Below, piece by piece: positions 55,997 through 64,000 of a stretch of DNA of 64,000 nucleotides. The notes under the pieces were generated by a model. That model was given only the letters and a program-made list of their open reading frames with translations, was not told the DNA's origin and did no database searches. Numbering within the stretch: the stretch's first letter is position 1; each line of letters opens with the position of its first letter. Location of the stretch: positions 46,197,206-46,261,205 of the forward strand of contig OZ018338.1 in assembly GCA_963969495.1 (NCBI GenBank), read 5' to 3'. Made by a program: the position numbers and the translations under genes. The DNA comes from Ceratothoa steindachneri. Its lineage: Eukaryota; Arthropoda; Malacostraca; Isopoda; Cymothoidae.

Positions 55997-57159
55997 ATGA
56001 CTGGAAAGAAAGGACCTGGTGCGTTAAAGTATACCTGCTCGACATGCCACAAGGACAAGTGGTGCGTAGATTTTCCGGAGGGGTGTTTCTCAAGATGCCA
56101 CCGTGGAAGTATCTGCACGGACTGCGTCCTAAGGGCAGAACTTCAGGAGCTTAAGGAACTTTTTAAATCTTCTAAGGAAAAAACACGACGGCTGGAAGAA
56201 AAGGTGAAAATCCTCGAGTCTGAGCATGTGACTCAAATCCGTCATCTCGAAGCCATCATTGCAGAGATTAAAGCAACCAAGGTAGAGCAACAGCAACAAG
56301 AAACTATCAACGACGCGGATGGCTCCTCTGTTGAGACCTCATGCACCGCGTCGATAGAGATAGGCCAACCATCCGACGTCCCAGAGCCAGCAGCTGTTGG
56401 GGTTACTCAGGGCGTCAAAAAGAAGATAAGGAAGAGTAAGAAAGGAAAAACAGTAGATAAAATAGAAGAGAAAGTAGAAACGGAAGAAAAAACGAAGAAG
56501 AAAAAACCCCAAAAAGTGGGGAAGAAAGAGGAATCGAAAGAGCCCATAATGAAAGGGAAGCCTCTCTCCTCTGAACCCAAATGCAAGACGGTAATCGTGA
56601 TCGGTGACTCCAAAACGCGGGATCTACAACCCTTGCTAGTGGCCCGCCTTCGCACCAGTGTGAAGGTAAGCTGCCTTCCAGGAAAGGGGAACGAAAGGCA
56701 ACTTATCTTCACACTGGTGCGAAGGCGGGCCGCTAGCAACGGTTGTAGATCTGAGAAATCTCAGATCCCTGAGAACTCAGTAGTTGCCCTCATGGCAAGT
56801 GGCAACGATCTCCACCTATAAGCAGGCAAAGTAGGCGCCAGCGGAAAGATGCTGACCACGGTTATGGGAGCAGTTGACGACTGTGGGCTAAAACCCCGCA
56901 GACGTGTCGTGGTCGGGATACTCCCAAGGCTAGGTCCATCTCGCAATGCTCACGCGAGGAACGTCTCCATAAAACAACGCCTGGGGGATCTTTGTACGGC
57001 GAAGGAGTCTTTTTTGTAGACCCCTACCACACCTTTTACGGGAGAAGCGACATGTACAAAAGGGACGGAGTGCATCTTTTCTTTAAAGGGAAGGCTGCAC
57101 TCGCGAACATAATCCAGGATGTTGTCAACACACATAAAGAAATGTCAGACCCCGAGTAA
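55997..57159 (+). pseudogene. CR1 ORF1 with SGNH-hydrolase domain
   Basis: I chose the start MTGKKGPGALKYTC (55997), although the frame is open upstream. Residues 11-42 form a Cys/His cluster (CSTCHKDKWC...CFSRCHRGSICTDC) of zinc-finger type. A coiled-coil stretch (about 55-110: LRAELQELKELF...RRLEEKVKILESEH) and a Lys/Glu-rich linker follow. The C-terminal part carries SGNH/GDSL-esterase blocks: VIVIGDSKTRDL (nucleophile Ser, about 56600), VALMASGNDL (Gly and Asn blocks, about 56785-56815) and RDGVHLFFKGKAALANI (Asp-x-x-His, about 57060-57105). Esterase-bearing ORF1 proteins are known in CR1-type elements. A stop at 56819 and a shift near 57015 break the frame. A 58-bp inverted repeat lies between the first two blocks. 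Confidence 0.78.
56621..56751. repeat. Long inverted repeat inside CR1 ORF1
   Basis: The left arm (56621-56678) and right arm (56694-56751) are reverse complements over 58 bp with about five mismatches, separated by 15 bp. The reading frame stays open through both arms. An inserted or inverted duplication of the coding segment is the simplest origin. Confidence 0.92.
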
Positions 57160-60006
57160 AGGAGAACGTACGCCAGTACACCCGTGTTACTCCAGGAACG
57201 ACCTTTTCTGAAGTCACAAAGAATAGAGTGACGCCGCCACAGAGAAAGAAAGCGGGAAACGGAATAGCGTAGGGAATCCTACAGTCGGGGACTTCCTCAA
57301 ATTTCTTCTGTTTAATGCGAGGTCTATCATAAACAAGTTTTTAGAACTTTGTGGCCTCGTAGCAACAGAAGAACCGGAGATGGTGGCCATAACGGAGTCG
57401 TGGATAAAAACCTCAAGCCAAGATTTTGGAGGTGAATTCACGATTCCCGGTTACCAGCTCTTCCTAAAATATAGGCCAGACATAGAGGGTGGCGGTGTGA
57501 TGTTGTATGTCCAGGATACTTTCAACTCGACGGATTGCAACATCGTATCCGACCATGAACTACTAGGTGTTGACCTAGAGATAGGTCCTGCCAAATACTG
57601 GATCCTGGTGCTTTATAGACCTCGTGCCCAACACGTTGAAGAGGACAGAGATCTGTACCAGCTACTAGGAGAACTTGTCAAAGACAGAGTGTGTATCGTC
57701 ATGGGTGATTTCAACACACAAGTTGACTGGGAAACCAGAGAACCCTGTGGCTAGAACGCACTACTCCTGGAGTTCGCGAACAACGAGTTCCTGCCTCAAT
57801 GGGTGAAAGAGCCAACAAGATGAGACAATATCCTCGACTTGGTTTTCACCTCTGAGGATGACATCGTTGAGGACTTCTCTGTTGGTGAAGAGGTCGGTGG
57901 CAGTGACCCTCGACTAATTAGATTTGTAGTCAAAGTCCCGAAGGCAAGGCCTGCCACTAGTAAATCGAGGAAACTCGATTTGAAAAGAGCAGACTTTGCT
58001 GGTCTTCGTGCTGGACTGACTGACACGAGGCTAAAAGTGTGCGATGTTGTTGAAGACTCGTGGAACAGTTTCAAAACCACATTCATGAGCCTTCAATTAC
58101 GTTTCATCCCTCTCAAATGTCCCCGTTGGTCTTCTGTTCAACCAAAGTGGTTTATTCGAGAAATCGGCCAACAGCTTAGGGAGAAGAGAACTGTGTACCG
58201 GCAATCTAAGATCTCGGGCGACTTTGACGAATACCGGAGGCTATCCAGGAGAGTGAAGTCCAGCATAAGGGCAGCTAAGCGGTCTGAGGAACTCTGAGTA
58301 TCGAGACTTTGTAAAGAGAATCCCAAGGAGTTTTTTGGATATGTGAACAGTTGTAAACCAATTCGTCGAACGATAGGCCCTTTGATGAATGAGGAGGGGA
58401 AATTAAAGCACTTAGATGCAGAAAATCCTAACCTCCTTAACGACTACTTCTCTTCAGTGTTTACTGAAGAGTGTGGTCCCATCCCCCACCTAATAGATTC
58501 CTACTCGGGCGAAAAGCTGGAGGATATGGACTTCAGCGAAGGGGAAATAAAAACGAAGATCAGTGACCTAAAGACGAATAAGTCACCTGGCCCGAATGGG
58601 TTTCTACCTAAAGTGTTGAAAGAAGTGCGCGATCAAGTGTCACAACACCTGAGCGCAATCTTCAACATGTCAATCCGGACCGAATGCGTTCCTAGAGACT
58701 GGCGTGAAGAGGAGGTGACTCCTATCTTCAAGAAAGGAGACAGTAGCCAACCATCAAACTACCGACCTATCAGTCTGAATTTGATAGTCGGTAAACTCAT
58801 GGAGAGCATGATGGTGGACAAAATTACGTCGTATTTAGAGTCAAACCTGCTACTGAGGAGTTCCCAGCACGGCTTCCGAAGGCCACGGTCATTCCTGACG
58901 AACCTTGTGGAATTCTTCCACTTCGTGTTCAGTGAGCACGATCGGGACAATGCGGTGGATGTGGTATAATTAGATTTTCAGAAAGCCTTTGATAAGGTAC
59001 CACACCGCCGCCTTCTCCGGAAAGTGCGAGCGCCGAGCATAGACGGAAAGGTAGCTGGCTGTATCGAGAACTGGATCAGTGGCAGACGGCAACGGGTGGT
59101 GGTGAATGGATAGGCTTCTGTGTGGGTGCCCGTTACTAGCGGGGTGCCTCAAGGTTCTGTCCTGGGACCACTACTATTCATAATTTACGTCAACGATATG
59201 AGCGGTGACATGGTTGCCAAGATTTCCAAATTTTCCCTGACGATACCAAGCTTGGTATGAACGTTGTAAAGGATGGAAATACTGCCCGCCTGCAGGAAGA
59301 TCTTGGGAAGATTGGGAAGTGGTCTGACACGTGTCAAATGCCTTTTAACGTGAACAAATGCAAAGTAATGTATATCGGCCACAGAAACCCCCCATCTCAG
59401 TATATCCTTAAGTGCACTGCTCTTGAATCCATCGACACTGAGAAGGACTTAGGTGTAACTATCACTAGCGACCTCAAGTTCTCGAAACAGTGCATTGAGG
59501 CAGAGAAGAAAGCCCAAAGGATGTTAGGCTACATAAAGCGCTAGTTTGGATACCGTAACAAGGCGATAGTACTTTGTTTGTACAACTTCCTCGTTCGGCC
59601 GCACCTGGAGTATGCCGTACAATTTTGGAGTCCTTCGTTTCGAAAGGAAATCGCAAGGTTGGAACGCGTACAAGCCAGGGCAACCAAGCTGATTCCCTCT
59701 ATTCGACATAAACTTTATGAGGATAGACTAAGGGAATTAGACCTGTTCTCGCTGGAAACCTGTAGACTGCGTGGTCAGCTCATCGAAGTTTTTAAAATAC
59801 TTCGAGGTGTCGACAATGTTGACTACCTGGATATTTTCACACTGAGTGAGAACAGAACGCGCAATCACGGCCTCAAACTTGAACTGAAGCGTTACAACCA
59901 CAATCTTGGGGAAATTTTTTCACTTACAGTATCTGCGGTAATTGGAACGCACTTCCAGTGGAAGTTGTCAACAGTGAATCTGTTGACCAGTTTCATTCAA
60001 GACTAG
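57160..60006 (+). pseudogene. CR1 ORF2 (endonuclease and reverse transcriptase)
   Basis: The endonuclease starts near 57290 with FLLFNARSIINKFLEL (the Asn motif), then VAITESWIKTSS (Glu), GGVMLYVQD and IVMGDFNTQVDW (Asp/Asn). The last motif reads GGSDPRLIRF where SDH is usual. A connecting region with WFIREIGQQLREKR and YVNSCKPIRRTIGPL follows. RT has KTNKSPGPNGFLPKVLKE, NYRPISLNLIVGKLMESMM, LDFQKAFDKVPHRRLL (catalytic Asp), [13 protein letters not shown] and FPDDTKL across a shift near 59240. The end reads GYRNKAIVLCLYNFLVRPHLEYAVQFW, the CR1-type thumb, ending at 60006. Several stops and shifts exist. No RNase H, as normal for CR1. Confidence 0.88.
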
Positions 60007-60130
60007 ACAAAGTCTTGAAAAGGTGCTGTTTAGGGACGCAAAACAATTGAGCAGCCATGTGCCTGCTCGATTGCTAGTCTAAAGGTACCCTCTTTGAATG
60101 GACCGTAAGGTCTCCTAGGGTACTTCCTTT

Positions 60131-60150
60131 CCTTGTTACTCCTTGTTACT
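60131..60150 (+). repeat. CR1 3' terminal short repeat
   Basis: CCTTGTTACT occurs twice in tandem about 125 bp after the ORF2 stop. CR1 elements end in short tandem repeats and not in poly-A, so this probably marks the element's 3' end. Confidence 0.6.
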
Positions 60151-60169
60151 ATGCCCTGACGTTACCCCT

Positions 60170-60540
60170 TACAGCCAAAGAGAAAGGCGCACAGAAGACA
60201 ACGGAAGTAAAGACAGACGCAATACAACCAACAAGAACACAGGACTTACGCTTCATAGTCCAGAAAAAATATAAATGGAAAAACAAAAAAGGAACCTGGA
60301 GGAGACGACCAGGAAGATCGAATCCGACAGCTTGGAGGGCGAGAGAGAAACGCCTAAAAAACAACGAAAATCAAAGAAGAACGTAAAGAAAAAAAATAGA
60401 CGAAAACGATATCAATCTCAAGATCTACGCCAGCGAAGATACCCCGTTCCCAAGAAAGATAACATTAAAAAGTCTCCTCGAAGGAATTAGATCCGGCAGA
60501 TACAAATGGGAGTTTGATGCCGACTTAGACGCAAAATAGT
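60170..60540 (+). pseudogene. Family B ORF1 C-terminal remnant, copy B5
   Basis: Only the Lys/Glu-rich end of ORF1 is left. In one frame DINLKIYASEDTPFP is followed by RKITLKSLLEGIRSGRYKW (about 60410-60520) and a stop. The YKW peptide matches B3 and B2. The zinc knuckles are missing, so the copy is 5'-truncated just downstream of the CR1 3' end. Confidence 0.6.
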
Positions 60541-60719
60541 TGGAAGATGCAGTAATACTTGGTGATATTGAACTCAACGAGGATACTGCGAAACTCGAAC
60601 CATGCAAGATTACAAAAAAATACAGTGCTGAAGGATAAGAAAGGACAAGAAATAAACCCTAACAAACAGTACAACCGACAGACACTAACATGTAAAGGGC
60701 AAACAACAGACTGAGTATA

Positions 60720-63459
60720 ATGACACTGAACATTAAGGGATGGACAGGTAAAAACACTGTTTACAATAATATCTTTATGGAGACAGACCCAGTCATCATT
60801 CTTATCAGTAAACATAGACTCAGCACAAGAACACAGAAATTGAAAATCCCAAACTACACGACATTAACAAAAAACTGCTCCCAGGAAAGGTATGACTGGG
60901 TGGCGATCGCGATAAAGAGAGACCTCAAGTTTAATCACCTACCTGAACTTAATGAATCCTTTATAGCGATAGTGATCCCGACACTCGTCGGAGATTTTGT
61001 GGTAGTGCTAGGGTACCAACCCCCTAGGAGAAAGTACTTGCCACTACATAATTTCAACACAATATGTGGGCACCAAAGAAAAATCCTTTTCGGGGGAGAC
61101 CCAAACGCTAGCATGGGAGCAGCAAGATACAAAAAGACCAACGAAAGAGGCAGGAATCTGCAACTCCTATTGGACCGAGACAGACTAGACATAACTTCAC
61201 CCGACTTTCCGACATTCGTAACTTTGCGTACAACGTCGAGTCCCGACATAATTTGACTAGCTGCAAATTCCCATTCAACCGTCCTAGAACTCCGGCACCG
61301 CCCATCCCGAGTGATCACATACCTATACTTACAACTATTTCCCTTGCGCCCATTCAGATCCAGGTACAGACAAGGAAGTTCTTCGCCTAAGCCAACTGGG
61401 ATAGGTACCGGGAAATGCTTTGAGAATACCACCCAGCAGATCTGAAGGAGGCAATACTCGAAGACATAGACGAAATAGCTATTGACAAACTCGATCATCA
61501 GGGCAGACAGGAAGAGCGTCCCGACAACATCGTACAGAACGCTCCCACAGCCAAGATGGACAAACGAGATGAGAAATATGTATAACAATGGAACATAGGG
61601 AACTCTATGATCGGTTGAGACGCACGGGAACATGCAGGGAATTAGTGGTTGAGATGCGCCGCCTCGAAGCTGAGATAACTCAAATAATCCAGGAAAAACA
61701 GACGGAGATATGGGAACAGCTAATTGACAACATTGAGGAGAAGACAATCCCAATAAATTCTGGAGACAGATAAAGAGACTCAGAGGTACAAACATATGGT
61801 AAAAAACATGAATAAAGAAGGACGAATCATACATCGAGGAACCAATAGAACTCGAGGAACGGTTCAGGGAGCACTAGAGAGAAGTCTTCTCATAACACCA
61901 GAGGACAACGAAGACTTTGACTTAGAGTTTGAAGGTGAGATCATCGACGAGCTAAATGATGTTATTGAGCGGACCTACCCGTACCCGCACGTCTCCGAAG
62001 CAAGAGAGATGATGGGTCACGGAGGGGCAATAACAATGCAGAAACTCGCTGATGCCATCAAAACCTTCAAGCAAAAAGCTTCAGGTTAGTCGGGACTAAC
62101 AAAAGCGAATAAACCAATGCTCCACTGCAAGTGCATCAGGGAATGTTGAACGTCATGAACGCAGCCATGAACACCAGCTACTGTCCTGATGTGTTTAAAC
62201 TTGCAAAGGTTATATACATTCCGAAGGGGAACAGACCTCCAGACCAGCTCCTAAACTATAGGCCAATCTCCCTCTTGGAATTTATAGGCAAGATCTTTGA
62301 AAAGATCAGGGCCAACAGGCTACAGAACCAGCTAGCCGAGAATAATGCATTTAACTACCAGCATCACGGAGTCCACAGAGGAAGAGGAACCCACACCGCG
62401 GTTGCACTCCTCTCAAAAAAACTAGAAACAACCAGGGTAGAGGAAAAGTACGTAGACCTAGTCCCAAAAGAAGTAAAGAAGGCCTTTGACAAGATTTGAT
62501 TGAGGGGTCTGCAATTCAAGATCGTAAACATTCGGCTAAACCCAGTCATTGAAAATATCCTCTGCGATTATTTGATGGAAAAAAGAGCACAGATACAGAT
62601 CGAGGGCCACAGGGGATCGTAATTTAGCCTGAAGGCTGGTGTGACACAAGAAAGCTGCCTCAGCCCTCTACTGTATAGCATTTTCACGATAGACCTTCCA
62701 TCACCAATCAAAGATTACGCGATGTATCTGCAATACGCAGATGACATCACGCAGATTGTACCGAGCACTTAAAACAACGACCTAGTGCAAGCTGCAGAGA
62801 CGGCGGCGGAGATCGAAACATAGACTCGTACGAGCGTGAATGGAAGATAAAGACGAACGTCCAAAAGTTCTTCTATATGCCCATGAACCGCACGATACAC
62901 GACGACATTTATGTTGGTGATCAAAACCACCACTATTCTCTGGAGGGCACAGTGCTCGGGCTCAAACTTGCCGTTCAGGGATATAGGCATCACGTTGTTA
63001 ACCGGACCAACTTGCACTGATGGAATTAGTGAAAGTGTTCCGCTTGGAAAACTGAGCAGGAGTACCTTAATGAAACTCTACCCTTGCTACGTTAGACCAA
63101 AGCTTATATACCCAGCGATAATCATCCAAACTTCATGGATCAAGACGCTGATATATATGCAGAGGGTACAGAATAAAGCCTCCTTGATCATTAACCACAC
63201 AAGAAGCCAGGAATGCATACCACTACACAGAGCAGCTGAACTAGAACCAATCAACACTTTAGTACAATGGCAAGCAAAGGAGACATGCGACAAAGTAGAA
63301 ACTGAAATACTGCCAACTCTGGACCTGGACTTAGACATTGACATGACAAGACTAAAACGGAAAATCACACGACGGAATAACTTCCCAAGTGGCAGGCCAA
63401 CTGCTGCTGAGGAATTGACAGAGCGGTTTGAATACACTATTCTTTTATGTATTCTTTGA
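60720..63459 (+). pseudogene. Family B ORF2 (endonuclease and reverse transcriptase), copy B5
   Basis: The start MTLNIKGWTGKNTVYNN (60720) is followed by DPVIILISKHRLS, VLGYQPPRRKYLPLHNF, ILFGGDPNAS (GDLNA in B2) and SSPDII. A shifted frame gives PIPSDHIPILTTIS (SDH present). The linker (61588-62089) precedes RT pieces: LNYRPISLLEFIGKIFEKIRAN (about 62250), HRGRGTHTAVALLSKKLE, a degraded motif A (VPKEVKKAFDKI), AGVTQESCLSPLLYSIF (motif B) and LQYADDITQIV (active site, about 62725). After further shifts come VRPKLIYPAIIIQT and the C-terminal piece to TAA or TGA at about 63459. No RNase H domain is seen. Many frame breaks show that it is dead. It is the most complete ORF2 of the family. Confidence 0.82.
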
Positions 63460-63759
63460 CCCAAAGTTCATATGGTAACAGGAATTATGACAAAAGCACT
63501 TAGAATACTAAATTATGACCAAAATCCTTGATCACTCTTAAATTATCTAAATCACTTATGTTGAAAAACGTTTTTCAATAGGTACTCAAAATGTATTAAT
63601 TCAGCTACAACTAGAATACAAAGGTTTGAACGCCTAAAAAAATAAATAATTATTTGAAGTGTGTATAATAAAGTAAATAAAACGTATACGTAAATGTATA
63701 TTTGGAATTAAAAATAAACAGATTGTGTATGTATGAATTTGTATGAAAGTATAAAAGTT

Positions 63760-63835
<76 letters not shown>

Positions 63836-64000
63836 TTTATCAAAAAGCAAGAAGATACAAAAGAGTGAGAAGAACATAGCAAAACAAAAATGCAAGAGAT
63901 GCCCCAATCACCAGACTAAAATATCAACGGTGTGTTCTCACCAAACTATCTCTACCACTATCTACCTAATACTAAAAACTTTGAACATCATCATTTTGAA
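63460..64000. other. AT-rich sequence with (TA)n
   Basis: This holds the likely 3' UTR of B5 and AT-rich sequence to the end of the window. No gene was recognised. Confidence 0.5.
63763..63832. repeat. (AT)n microsatellite
   Basis: A 70-bp uninterrupted AT run. It produces spurious YIYIYI frames on both strands. Confidence 0.97.

Noticed and set aside
1..64000. rRNA genes or functional tRNA genes
   Set aside because: No conserved rRNA stretch and no complete cloverleaf with intact boxes was seen on either strand.

Overview
The window looks like repeat-dense arthropod DNA. A crustacean is my best guess, resting on the mix of BEL/Pao, CR1, Penelope-like and I-clade elements and on many long (TA)n runs; I cannot name the species. 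No intact single-copy host gene was found. Nearly all coding signal comes from transposable elements at different stages of decay, in an AT-rich background.

Layout. 1-3505 is unassigned. 3506-17018 is a decayed BEL/Pao LTR retrotransposon (short LTR-like repeats, gag, protease, RT, RNase H, integrase) split by a minus-strand, GC-rich, I-clade-like non-LTR element (copy A1, 8066-14872) with a 12-bp target duplication. 17019-21170 is unassigned. Copy A2 (21171-26787, plus) lacks its 3' end and abuts a minus-strand RTE-like relic (26788-28614) that holds a strict 30-bp x 13 minisatellite. A 5'-truncated copy of a second non-LTR family (B1) lies at 30430-32250. 34215-36530 has a 247-bp repeat block with a foldback end, followed by a broken transposase-like gene. 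36931-37707 is the 3' part of a Penelope-like element with a GIY-YIG domain. 38040-49122 is a minus-strand family-B element (B2) split by the full-length copy A3 (39528-46395), again with a 12-bp target duplication. Two ORF1-only family-B heads follow (B3 at 51077-52590, B4 at 54102-55020). Each lies downstream of a related TATA-containing segment that carries a histone H2A-like N-terminal coding relic. 55997-60150 is a CR1 element with an SGNH-hydrolase ORF1, and 60170-63459 is another family-B copy (B5).

How the parts relate. The three A copies are very similar, and A1 and A3 sit inside older elements, so family A is the youngest wave. Each A copy carries different lesions: broken frames in all three, YVDD to YVED in A2, and PQGS to PQES plus a nonsense codon in A3. 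Comparing A1 with A3 shows a compensatory base-pair change in a 3'-end hairpin, which suggests a selected RNA structure. Family B (five copies) shares an ORF1 with an IPL start motif, zinc knuckles, a PG.F segment and a C-terminal YKW peptide, followed by an endonuclease/RT ORF2 without RNase H.

The observations most worth following up are the H2A-like relics next to the two B heads, the covarying A-family hairpin, the 58-bp inverted repeat inside the CR1 ORF1, and the loss of the endonuclease SDH histidine in all three A copies.
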